From assembly GCA_964030475.1 (NCBI GenBank), contig CAXIPT010000013.1, forward strand, positions 709,408-773,407: DNA of 64,000 bases. Reading direction: 5' to 3'. The stretch is from Tethya wilhelma. Lineage: Eukaryota; Porifera; Demospongiae; Tethyida; Tethyidae. Under the pieces are notes generated by a model. It saw only the letters and a program-made list of their open reading frames with translations. It did not search any database and was not told the DNA's origin. The translations under genes and the position numbers were made by a program. Shown piece after piece: positions 22,133 to 33,285 of this stretch (position 1 is the first letter of the stretch; each line of letters starts with the position of its first letter).

Positions 22133-25100
22133 ATGGATATTTGTACTACTCCCTATCAGCGACTACAAGAGTTCACGAGGAAACCAAGTGCACATGCTCA
22201 GCTGACTAATGAATATCTTTTGGAAACAGTTCCACCTATTGGACGGCCGAGAACCAATACAGCAAGACGAACTCTTCATGAAGTGAGTAAATCAGTATTA
22301 CGTGATCTTGCACTAGCTACCTTAGCTGACACAATATCAATGTACCTTAATATACAATGTATTTGTCTATATTATAGGCTGCTTGTGACAATGATTATAA
22401 ATGTGTCAATGACATCTTGACTGAGGCAATCGCTTCTAGAATGCTGCCCAAAATTATTAATGCTTTTGACGAACATGGGTTTGCACCAATCCACTACGCT
22501 GCCAAGTTCAACTGCTTCAGAATCTTGAGACTACTTGTAGAGAAGGGTGCAGGTATGACACTGATATAATGTTTGTGAGGAGTACTATCACTCGTTGTGT
22601 GATTCCCAATAGATCCATCAATTGAGACTGAAGATGACAGGCTCACTCCTCTTCACTTTGCTGCTTATTACCAGCCTCGTTTTATCTACTCCAGTGGAGA
22701 TGATCCTCAGGAATCCATAACAGCACGTTCTCCCAGTGTGACTGAGGAGAGGAACTCTCCCAGCATACTAGCTGTGCGATATCTCATCAGTAAATTGGAA
22801 CCAAGAACCAAAGTAAGTAAGGTTTATTGTTATCTGCATGTAGCCTCGTAAACCAGGCCCTTCCCACTATGCTTATTGCTAAGCGTAAATCTTTGCATGC
22901 TTGTGATTATATTTCAACTGTGAGTATAATATGCACGATCCATTAAAATTTTTTTAGGTGAATGCATTCACACGTCATGGTAGCACTCCACTGCACATGG
23001 CGTGTCAGCATAAGAACATTGGTGCTGTCACTGAACTGATAAAGTCAGAACACATTGACCTTGTTCCTAAGGATGCTAGTGAGAAAAACACACCACTCCA
23101 TGAAGCTTGCAAGCATGGAGATACGAAAATTGTTGAGATGATCTTGGACAAGTTGCAGCAAGAACGAAAAAAGGAGAAAGATTGGTTGCTGACCAACAAA
23201 GGAAGGCAGACACCACTTCATCTTGCTTGTCGTGAAGGACATGCTGCTACTGTCAGTCTACTACTTGAGAAGGTGTCTAAAGATTGCAAGAAGAAGTTGT
23301 TTGAGACGAGGGACAACGACGACATGAGTCCTCTGGATCTTGCGTGTGCAAAGGGAAATGATGAGATAGTCAATTGCTTGCTAAAACACAAAGCATCTCT
23401 AGAGGATTGTGGTGGTACAAAGCGTGCTACTCCATTGCACATTGCTGCTAGACTAGGTCACAAGAAAGTAGTTAAGACTCTATTGGCAAGTGATAAAGCT
23501 CGTGATCTCGCTATGGCTACTGACATAGATCATCAAACCCCAGTACACTATGCTGTCCTTTCCAACGATCGAGAAGTACTAGAAGCCTTCAAAGAAGTGT
23601 ATGATATCTATTGCATTTAGCTATGTGTAATGATGCATGCATGCTGTATATATTGTATGCAGAGACCTACCAAAAGAAGTTGCAACCACTCCAGACAAAC
23701 ATTCGCGTCCTCCATTGCTTCTTGCTGCCAAGTTGGGTAAAGATGCTGCATTCCAAATGCTCTTGGAAATCCTCCCTCCTGAGCATCACAGTGTTTTGGA
23801 CAGAGACGGGAAGAGTGCCATGTGCCTTGCAGCTGAAGGGGACCACAAATCGATAATGAAAGTAACAGATCATATAATTCAGTTTTCTTTAAGAGTATAT
23901 TATTTTTTCTATCCAAATCAGATTTTCACTACCTCTCCTGTCTACCACAAGCTATTAAACACTCCTGATGCCAACATACGCACACCTCTTCATCTAGCTG
24001 CTAAGAATGGCCACATTGATACAGTGAAATATCTCCTCTCACTTCGAAATGATCATGAGTCCACCAAAGAATTTCTTGTTGACAGAAATCCCAAAGATAT
24101 TCTTTTTCATACACCAATGCACCTCGCTGCAAAATATGGCCATGCAAAGTAAGTGGATCATTGAAATACAATGTCAATGATACTAGAATAAGTTCCCATT
24201 CTCCAAAGTAAGATGTACATCTTTGTTTAATAGCCTTGTTCCCAGGCTACTCCTCCCTCGTAAATATTTCCTAATTTAAAGGAAATATTCATGAATGAGG
24301 AGCCTGCATGGGCACGAGGCTATACATCTTTGTATAATAATTATTATTATTCATGTATACTTATGTAGTGTGGTGTCTGAGTTGAACGACACTAGTGGTT
24401 GTCTCCCAATGGAAGAAGATGACAATGGTGACACACCACTTCATCTTGCTTGCACTAAAGGCCATCTTGGGGTGGTGCTGGTACTACGCCCACACAGAGG
24501 TGACGCAGGAGCCAAGTAAGACTCTATACAAAGCATACGATTATATGTTAGACCTGAATGTATAATAATAATATTATTCATTTCTATTTTCTTTCAGAAA
24601 TAACAAGGACCACACTCCTCTCCATTGTGCTGCAATAGGTGGTCACGACAAGATCGTGAAGAGTTTGCTGGTTGACTTTCACGTTGATGTTGATCCCGTT
24701 GATAAGAATGGTGCCACACCCCTCCAGCTTGCAGCCCATGCTGGTCACTCGAAGGTAGTGGACAGGCTGTTGCAAAATGATGCAGATGTTTCTAAGAAGG
24801 TAGTTCTGGAGGGACAAGCAGCCTTTAATGCACTTGACCTTGCAATAGATGGTGGACATGAGTAAGGAACACCCTGTATATACTCTGCTTCAACATTTCA
24901 ACTTTGTGTGCACCTTCAGGAAAGTAGCAGTGGCCATTATCAAGAGCTCTCAGTGGAAAGAGGCACTGAGAAACAAAACCAAGTCACCTGACAGTGTGTG
25001 GGGGGAGACAACACCTCTCAGGAAACTCATCAGGAAGATGCCAAGTAAATGAGCTATGGCTGTTTCATACATGTTTAGTCAAGATACTCACACTCTACTG

Positions 25101-27430
25101 TTTTACGTAGCTGGTTTTCCGTATATACACAGGAGTAGCTGAGTTGGTACTTGATAGGTGTACAGTACCCAGTAAAACTCGTGTTGACAGCAAGGAGTAT
25201 AGAATTGAATTCAACTATGAATTTATTGAGGACATTCAAGACTCAACATCCTGGTATTAATTTTATTATGTGTATGCATGGATCCCTGCAATGTAAGAAT
25301 CTATAACAGTTATATACACATACATACACTTGTTTTGATGTGTGTATATAGTTCTAGTGAATCGGGGATCAAAAGAGATTGGGGGCCTAAATCATATTCA
25401 AAAGTCAATCACCCACTTACACTGATGGTAAGTGATCTTGAAAAGGCTGCCAAGCTCAAACTAAAAAAGTCCACTACTTTACACCTCTTGCTATTGTTCA
25501 ATTACTATTATCTGAGATTCTCATGATGGTGCAGATTGAGTACAGCCGAACAAATCTCCTTACCCATCCTCTAGTGACCAGTCTACTGAGGCTTAAGTGG
25601 AACCGCTATGGAGCATTCACATATGGAATCCATTTGTTTGTTTACTCAATCTTTGTGATTTTTTTGACACTCTTTGCTCTGGTTGTGCCCGATCCTGAAA
25701 GTAAAACTTGTATGCCACTTTCTCCATCATTGCTAAGTAAAGTATAGGCCAAGTATAGGCCATGGAGTTACCAGTCAACTGCACATACTTCATCCACAGG
25801 TAGATCTATCAATGGTGATGTAAAAACATTTGGAACAGGAAACTGCAGCAATCAAACACTAGAGTGTGGCTATTGCTTAGGTATGTTTTTATTGACAGAA
25901 AATTGCACAGGTTTCATGCAGTGATGAGAATTTTTTATTTTACTCCCGTATAAATAGAGCCCGACGCTGTTAAAGTTGTTGTTCTGGAGAGTTCTAGCAT
26001 CATTGTGGGAATATTGTCTGTCTTTGGATTTGGCTTTTACATCTACTTGTATGCTCGCCTGTACATTACCTACCTGAAGGACTTTGTCACTTTTTTCAAC
26101 TTCTTTCTGACAATATTGGCTTTCATTTTTGTGGTTGTCCTTCCATCACAATGCTACTGTCCTTTTGGTTGGCAATGGCAACTGGGTGTAATGGCAGTGT
26201 TTCTGATTTGGATAAACTTCACTATTCTTTTGAGGAAACTTCCACTTATAGGTTGGTTACTAAAAATGTTATAACATCACCAAGTTCATGAATATAATAA
26301 TTATTATATATTTTTTTTCTTATTTTCAGGAATCTACGTGCTGATGTTTGTGCAGATCTTCTACACTTTCTTCAAAGTGATAACTCTCTTCTTTCTTTTG
26401 GTCATTGCCTTCTCTCTTGCGTTCTTCATGGCCTTCAGCATACCCAACATTACTTTGCGTCACTCCCCATTTGCCACTCCTGCTCGTTCCATGGTCAAGA
26501 CCATAACCATGATAGTGGGAGAGTTTGGCTACGAAGAGCTCTTCAACTTGACCTCGCAGATGGCAAAAACGGATGAAGAAGTGCTGAATCCAATCGCTCA
26601 CGATGAAGTAGCTACTATTATATTTATCATCTTTCTTGTTCTTGGGCCCATTTTGTTCCTGAACATGCTGGTACGGTCAATAATATCATGTTTAAGCAAT
26701 TTCTGCATGTATGTTTTATGCACATGTCTTCTCTTCTATAGACTGGATTGGCAGTTGATGACATCAAAAAGATCCAAGAAAATGCTGCACTCAGACGTCT
26801 TGAGTTACAGGTATCCTCTGCTCACTTTGTATTTTGACTGAGTTGATTGTTTCATGGTTGTCTGGTCGGAATCTTACAATTTAATAGATTGTCGGTGTGC
26901 TGAGCATCGAAGAAATTGTGCCAAACAAGTTTAGGAATCGTTTCATGGTTGTGATCGAAGATAGCATCTCACCAAACCGAGGCTATAGACAACTCTGGGA
27001 GCTCTTTCGTCACAAATGGTGGGAGGAGGAGAGCTATGACACAGTGGGGAGTATTTCATCAGTGGTCAGTGAGCGTGGGTCAAATGAAGAACAGGTAAGT
27101 ACACATGTTTTTAGTCTTAATTTATTATAGCACACAGCCTCAAATACTGACCATACACCACTCTGATACACCCACTCACATGCCTTCCAGGATGACGACA
27201 AACGGCATCAATGTACTGATTCTGTGGTTGAAGACATAGCCATGATAAAGCGAACCTTGCAAAGGTTAGGCAGGGTCATGGCGGAGCGAGATGTTCACCG
27301 TTCACTCAAACGTACAGATGTCCCTTCTCTTGTCCAGCTGCTTCATCAGGAGTCGGATGTGGACCTCAGTGAGCAGCTAGTCCCTCCCCGACCAAAGTCA
27401 GGGACTCTAGAGGATTTCTTCTCTACTTAA
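22133..27430 (+). CDS. TRPA1-like ankyrin-repeat cation channel (copy 3)
   Basis: Eighteen exons give 1243 aa: 22133-22282, 22378-22552, 22613-22812, 22958-23598, 23663-23861, 23922-24148, 24369-24515, 24598-24861, 24920-25044, 25133-25253, 25352-25427, 25535-25709, 25800-25880, 25958-26251, 26330-26670, 26742-26810, 26888-27094, 27191-27430. This is the one intact, gap-free copy. About 16 ankyrin repeats span residues 65-670. The linker KVAVAIIKSSQWKEAL followed by PLRKLIRKMP aligns with the pre-S1 region of TRPA1. S1 is near 800-825, S2-S4 at 860-955 (with FGWQWQLGVMAVFLIW), S5-pore-S6 at 960-1072. The pore reads KTITMIVGEFGYEELF and the post-S6 helix GLAVDDIKKIQENAALRRLE. The C-terminal tail has a short helical segment (EDIAMIKRTLQRLGRVMAER). 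Likely a non-selective cation channel; ligand or stimulus is unknown. Confidence 0.93.
22841..22890 (+). repeat. Fragment of palindromic MITE-like family
   Basis: TAGCCTCGTAAACCAGGCCC followed by TTGCTAAGCG matches the left terminus and interior of the element at 31950. Confidence 0.5.
24231..24322. mobile_element. Palindromic MITE-like element with flanking direct repeats
   Basis: The left half (TAGCCTTGTTCCCAGGCTAC...AAATATTTCCT) and the right half (AGGAAATATT...GGGCACGAGGCTA) are imperfect reverse complements over about 42 bp, so the element can fold almost end to end. A 17-bp near-identical direct repeat, TACATCTTTGTNTAATA, lies at 24216-24232 and 24323-24339. Located in an intron of channel copy 3. 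Confidence 0.65.
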
Positions 27431-27696
27431 ACACACTTTTAGTTGTATGAATGTAACGCTGATTTAATATTTATAATAATAATTGTGAACAGTAATAGTA
27501 TACCACTTTTGTATAATAACATAATATGCAGTTTGACAAATTTGTGTACAGAATGTGTAAATTATTCATTACTGAATGTGAACACTACTGTTTCATGTAT
27601 GTGTTATGTATTATGTATTGTATATGAACAGAGCTAGGTTTTGTTTCTCCATCACTGTAGACAACCGAGTACTCCATTCTTCCTCCCTCCCTCTCT

Positions 27697-28177
27697 CTAC
27701 TTTGGCCTCCAGCTGATGTCTCTGACGCCCATGAATTGTCTCTTCAGTGAACTGGGGTCAGCCCACTCGGCATTCAAATAGCTATCTTCATGATCAGTCT
27801 CTAGTTTCTGAAACAAAGCAGTACATCATAAACTCTAACTTTCATACGTGTATCATAGAAAGAGCATTCATGAGTTCCTAGTGAAATCAAACTCCATGCG
27901 ACAGTGACATGCTCTTTACCTTGAGTTCTTCCTGCTTCCTGTAAGCGTATGCCATCATCTGCTTCTGCTCTTCCTCACTGATGACTGGTTCTCTGGCAGG
28001 AGCTCCTTTGCCTTTCTTCTGTAGTTTGGCAATTATCTTTGTCTTCTCATTTCTCCCCACGTACTCTGAGAGTTTCTTTGTTCTTTGTAACTCTTTGCCT
28101 GCCCACCATAGTTGAGCTGAGTCTTCCTCCAACACATTAAGACTTGCCTGTTGGTGCATGCATTGCATGGGGAGATT

Positions 28178-28222
<45 letters not shown>

Positions 28223-29108
28223 TAACCTGTGTTCCTGACAGGTCCTCCTGACCTTCGAACTCTAGTCTGATTGGGTCGTAGGGTGGCAGGTTCATGGGGT
28301 ACACAATGGTCACTGCTCCTCTCAGTCTGTCGAGGGCATCTCCTATGATAGCCTCCGTCATACACACCCCCGCACTCACTTGGTTCTAATGACAAGACAA
28401 TAAACCATCAAGCACTAGCATAATTATACCTAATGTACGTGGAGACATGATGGTATACCTTTGAGATAGCTGCCTTTGCTTCACTGACAGTTCTTTTCAA
28501 AACATCCTTCATCTTGTCACTTGGAGCTGCAATGGAGGAATGATAATTGAACAAGATTGAACAAATACAATAAGGAAAAATCACATAATGATGTGGCCTA
28601 TATTTGGGGGCACCTTTTCCGTTTCGTCTGCCCACAGGGTCAGGGTTCAAGACACTCCCCCCACTGGGGACACACACATCGGCAAACTCATCTTTCAGTT
28701 TCAGTTCATCGATCTGCTCCTCCGTGAGTCCCAGCATGTTGGGGGGCAGCATCACCCCATGCTGGGATAGTAGGTCAATTTCTGCAAGGGATATTCTAAT
28801 TAATGCACACCAACAAACACACCCCTGCAAAATGCAAAAAGGTAGCTGACTAACTATTGGAAGTACTACCAGTGACAAATATACGCTATGAATCTGTGAC
28901 TGGAATTCTACCATACATGTAATTCATCCTCAATGAAATTTTAGTCTATTTCTGCATGCAGTGTCCAACCTTGGCAGAGCCTGTCCACCTTCAGTATTCC
29001 ATTGTGCAGTCTCACCAGCTGTACAACAAGCTCCGATAGTGGGACCTCGACGGTAGTCTCCACGAGAAACTGTCTATCATCCGCTGACTTTACATGCAGC
29101 TTCACCAT
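27697..29108 (-). CDS. CFAP298: Cilia- and flagella-associated protein 298
   Basis: Six exons on the minus strand (29108-28970, 28781-28614, 28526-28459, 28385-28227, 28147-27920, 27807-27697) give 290 aa, the same length I recall for human CFAP298 (C21orf59). Recognisable conserved blocks in order: MVKLHVKSADDRQFL, HGVMLPPNMLGLTEEQIDEL, SAGVCMTEAIIGDALDRLRG, IVYPMNLPPYDPIRLEFEG, AQLWWAGKELQRTKKLSEYV, NEKTKIIAK, GAPAREPVISEEEQKQ and a C-terminal RQFMGVRDISWRPK. The family is needed for assembly of outer dynein arms and for motile cilia. An X-box lies 57 bp upstream of the start. The gene follows KIF25 on the same strand with a 159-bp gap. Confidence 0.95.
28176..28217. repeat. (GT)n microsatellite in CFAP298 intron
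   Basis: GT tract between exons 28227-28385 and 27920-28147; on the gene's own strand it reads (AC)n about ten bases after the donor. Confidence 0.9.
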
Positions 29109-29164
29109 CTTGACACACACAGCCAGCTGAACTTGTGATCAGCAAAAATAAATATTCATGTTTG

Positions 29165-29178
29165 GTTGCTATGACAAC
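29165..29178. promoter_or_regulatory. X-box (RFX site) of CFAP298
   Basis: GTTGCTATGACAAC matches the X-box consensus GTHNYY-AT-RRNAAC at every position. It lies 57 bp upstream of the CFAP298 start codon, inside the short gap to KIF25. RFX factors are known regulators of ciliary genes in animals. Confidence 0.8.
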
Positions 29179-29267
29179 AGCATGAGAGCCAACAAAGGAA
29201 GTTGATAGAGAAATTTTTTTAATATATAATATTATAATGTGGAACTAATATGGATGACTTTTAGCTA

Positions 29268-32200
29268 TTATTTATAATCTCTGTTTCTTTTCCTCCTCTT
29301 GCAGCTGTTGTGTGTCCTCTGCACTTGTCTAGCTCTGGCTCCAAACCTGAGCACCCTCACAGACTCAGCCAGGTGGTGGGAGGTTGGGGAGACACACAGC
29401 ATCAGTACCATCTTTGCATCTCCACCTAATGTAATAGGTCACATTTGGATTCATTGAAATAGTAATACACATTTGTATAGCCACTTAGTTAGTTAGTGCC
29501 ATTGCACGCCAATAAGAAAGAGTAAAATGACAACAAAAAAACTCAAAGCTGCTGCCGATGATTTCTTACCTATTGTGTCTTGAAGGAGATGTGTCAGGAC
29601 TGAGTTCCTGTAGGGGATGTGACTCCTTTTCTCGGCCAGAGCATTGAGGATATCAGAGAGAGAGGACAAACTGCAACAAACACATGTATATTACAGCGTG
29701 CTGTAAGAATTGTGTGTGAGTGAGTGTACCTTCTATTGATGTACTGAGCTTCTTTCAAATTTTCTCCCTCCACACCAGAAACACCTTCAATCATTACCAT
29801 CACCATGCAGAAGCAATGGGCATGCAACAATATGTGTGTGTGTGTGAGTGTGTGTGTGTTAGCATGCAATGCAGCATGGTACCACATGTATTGCATGGAA
29901 CTGCTACTAAACTGGCCAGACTAGTAATTATTCTACACATACCTACACACTCACTCCCAGCTAGATCGACAAGCTGCAGTTTGACGTGGAAATCTCTCGG
30001 TGAAATCGATGATGCCTGAGAGCCAGTAGCTCTAAGAGCAGAGCTGGTTGCCAGCTGGGTGGAGTACAATGGAGGCACACACAGAGAGGGAGCAGAGGAG
30101 GAGACAGTGATCTGAGATGAAGAGTGGAACAAGTTCTGTTTAGGACGAGGAGAGCCAACAGGAGAGACCTGCACCATGCGCATGTTAATTGAGTGAAATA
30201 TATACATCATATTAGCAGAACACAACTAACTTATAAATACTGACTTGCATGGAAATTAATCTCGTGCAGATTCATACAAGCAAGTATATCTATGCATGCA
30301 ATTTTACAAAACTGGAACGGTAAGTTGGAGAACAACATAGTGATACCCACCATTGGTGTTGACTCTCTGGAGCCCACTGGTGTGATGGTGGTGTTCAGTG
30401 AAATGCTGGAAGATGAGCTGGCAATGGACACACTGTCACTCCACGACACTGATCTCACGTGTATGGTAACAATGAGATGAGACCTGCTGCTGTGGTCGTG
30501 AATGAGAGTCTGCTCAGAGGCTCTCCCTGCAATACCTGGGTAGATCGCAGCAAGCAAGTCACTGTACGTTTTAACTGGCCTAATATGTTAGAAGAAAAAG
30601 GCAAGAATAGAAGTTGATGCTATATGTCCAAAAAATGCAATGTTTTAAAGATATGTTAAAAGATCCAATCATTTAAAAATGCTTAAAATATGTAATATTT
30701 TTTTAAAAAAAAAAGCAAGATAGGTTTAGAAGATACAATGTTTGAAAGATATGTTTAAAAGATGCAATGTTGTCTGTTAGAAAGATGCAATGTTTGAACG
30801 AATGTTTAAAGATGCAATGTTTGAAAGATGCAATATTTAAAGATATGCCTATTTCAAAGATGCAATATTCGAAAGATATACAAAAATGTTAAAAAGATGC
30901 AAACATTGTGCCGAAATTGAGACATGCCTTGTTCCATTAAAACTTTTTACCGCACTACCCATTCCTACATTACTTATTTTTTTGCATATAATGAGAGCAG
31001 GTGTTTATTACTTGAACATGAGGTTGGTCACTTCCATGTTTCCTGACAGTCCAGTTACGACATCGTGCTTTGTGGAAAGGATGAAAAATTCCCGATATCT
31101 TCTTTCTCACCAGTATTGAGTAACTCTATACTAACAGATGTGTACATGCCTGTTTTGGTGCTAGCAAGTCCCGTATTTGTTCCTTGTACACTTCGGCTAC
31201 TGTAACGCTAACATTATATGCAGAGTCCAGCTCCTTTTCTTTGAGCAACCTGATAAAATGAAAGATATAATCAAATCAACACTCTATCATTATTTGTATC
31301 AATTAATGTCATATGTAGTACCTGAAGAGCTCTGCCCCAGCCAAGGGAACAACTCCTGATTGTGACTCCACTACAGAAGAACTACAGTCCCCCAGCATGG
31401 TGTATGACTTACCACTTCCAGTCTGACCATACGCCATGATACATACATTATACCTGAGTGTTCGTGAGAATGGTTCAATGAAAGAATTTAACTAGTGTAA
31501 TTATTGGCAATTCTGTTGGTACAGTTTGTGAGTTGATCGACTAACCCATCCAACAGTGATGTGATAAATGGCTTCACTTGAGAGAATACATCCAGTTGAG
31601 ACTCACAGGGACCATGAACCCTGTAGCAGTAGGCACAACAATTTCAATAAGAATATATATATATTATATCATGAAACAAATATGTTCAGCATTGAGATTT
31701 AGCATAATTTTATAGTGGGAGTTTGAGTGTAACTATAAGTGCATGTGCATAGAAAGTTATAACTGCACATGTTTGAAAGTTATACACAAGTACAAGAAAG
31801 TAGAAACTAAGACATATTCTATATACCTCTCAAATTCAAACATCTTTTCAGATATCTTGAGTCCAGAAATGGAGGAGTGCCTGACGTCCTTCACTTTGAG
31901 TATTTCCTAAGGCATATACAATAACATATACACTAACAGTAATGGCACATAGCCTCATAAACGAGGCTCTCCTGCATACTTTATATTGCTAAGTGCAGCA
32001 ATAAACATAGCGGGGAAGGCATAGTATTCGAGGCTAGATGGCATACACACACACTTACATCGTCCACACAAGTAATGCTACACTCGGTTTCATTAGTCTT
32101 GTCAAAGTCAAGCACCGGTCTGACTCTGCAATGGACTCAAATATTACCTCTCAGCTCCTAAAACGGAGTTGGTAGTTATTCCTAGAACACCATAATTATC

Positions 32201-33116
32201 ACGCAATTAGATATCACATTACCACCAGTGCATTGTGCAGCTCCTTTCTTCTTGATCTCTCTCTCAGGTATTTGGTGTGAAGTGCTGCACATGAAAAAAA
32301 GTTCACATTTGAATAAAACCAGTACATAAAAAATCAAGACATATTCTATTATGGTGCACAAATGCAGGCCTATAGAAGCTCACCACTGGTCTCAGCTGAT
32401 GTTTGCTTGCTTCTCTGTATCACTCTAGGCATGACATGGCTGAGTGTCTTCAAGTCAGCACCCAGTTGGTGTTCATAGGCGGAATACTGAGCTTGGAGCC
32501 GAGACAGACCCTTCTGTAGCAGCTGTATGGAGTATCACAGACAGATAGTTATGATGTAAGCTGCATCAACAACTAATATTGGATTAGATGTTGCTTTGCA
32601 TGCATAATAATCTGTTCAGGTTGTCTGGGGTGTAAGCAATAAGTTGATAATCTTAATGTAGCTACCTTGATTTGGTTATGGAGTTCAGACACCCTTTCTC
32701 TATAGCACTCACACTTCTTGCATCTGTGGTGGTTTCCACTGTTAATGAGATGTTTCTCATAGCTGGTGGAAAGTAGCCTCTTGAAGGAGCTTTGTAACTG
32801 CAAAGTGTCAACAACAAACTGAGTGTGAAGAGATTACAGTACAAAATTTAAAGCATGTTTGTATTATGCATGGGTATATATATATCCCCCTATTGAATTG
32901 ATCTACCATAATGGTTTCTTTCACCTGTGCAATCTTGATGTGAAGGATGGCATTCTCTGTTTCCAAGGTGGCAATTCTTTCTTCCTTTGTCTGCATTCAA
33001 TGAAAACACAGAAATCTTCACTCACTAACAATGTTGACACAGACATATGATATGGTGGACAGAGTTACCCTCAAAATTCTAGTTCTTTCCAGAATTCCAG
33101 CAAGAGGTTCTTCCAT
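29268..33116 (-). CDS. KIF25: KIF25-type kinesin-14 motor protein
   Basis: Multi-exon minus-strand gene whose product has an N-terminal coiled-coil part and a C-terminal kinesin motor, the kinesin-14 order. Conserved motor pieces in order: VRPVLDF near 32110, then [20 protein letters not shown] + SYTMLGD (P-loop, near 31440-31390), [43 protein letters not shown] (switch I, near 30480), VDLAGSECV (switch II, near 29965), [20 protein letters not shown] and [11 protein letters not shown], ending RNRDYK. The P-loop context and DLAGSECV match KIF25 better than other kinesins I know. As in KIF25, a Ser/Pro-rich insertion of about 100 residues separates switch I from switch II. Start at 33116 is the first ATG after an in-frame stop. 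Helical sequence just upstream in that frame (QQLHKELFEL) could mean a further 5' exon. Microtubule minus-end-directed transport or centrosome role is expected from family. Confidence 0.88.
30610..30900. repeat. Degenerate minisatellite in KIF25 intron
   Basis: About ten imperfect copies of a 16-20 bp unit close to AAAGATGCAATGTTTGA, variably spaced and A/T-rich, between exons of KIF25. Confidence 0.7.
30926..30993 (+). repeat. Dispersed repeat (also at 16771)
   Basis: GCCTTGTTCCATTAAAACTT then TTTACCGCACTACCCATTCC and TATAATG at the end; the same blocks occur in an intron of channel copy 2. Confidence 0.55.
31950..32036. mobile_element. Palindromic MITE-like element
   Basis: TAGCCTCATAAACGAGGCTC at the left end and TATTCGAGGCTA at the right end are imperfect inverted repeats; the interior TTGCTAAGTGCAGCAATAAA is itself palindromic. 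Same family as 24231 and 37892. Lies in a KIF25 intron. Confidence 0.55.
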
Positions 33117-33285
33117 CTTTGAGAGCTCAAACAGTTCCTTGTGCAGCTGCTGCTCATATCAGACCGGAAGTCAATTATCAGGTTAAATGGGCGGAGCTTC
33201 CGCTAGTCGGTCCATCCCCTATAAAATAATAAAATATTCACAGAGAGAGGAATTTGGAGACAAATCGTAAAAAACAGTAGCTATC
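33117..33285. promoter_or_regulatory. Divergent promoter between KIF25 and the PTB adaptor gene
   Basis: Only 169 bp separate the two start codons. It contains an ETS-type site, ACCGGAAGT (33163-33171), a GGGCGGAG box, and an A/T-rich CTATAAAATAATAAAA stretch near 33219 that could act as a TATA element for the plus-strand gene. Confidence 0.55.

Noticed and set aside
33100..33160. Start of KIF25 at the ATG in CATATCAGACC (minus strand, M-S-S-S-C frame)
   Set aside because: That frame hits a stop before the splice donor; the coiled-coil frame with ATG at 33116 continues through the exon.
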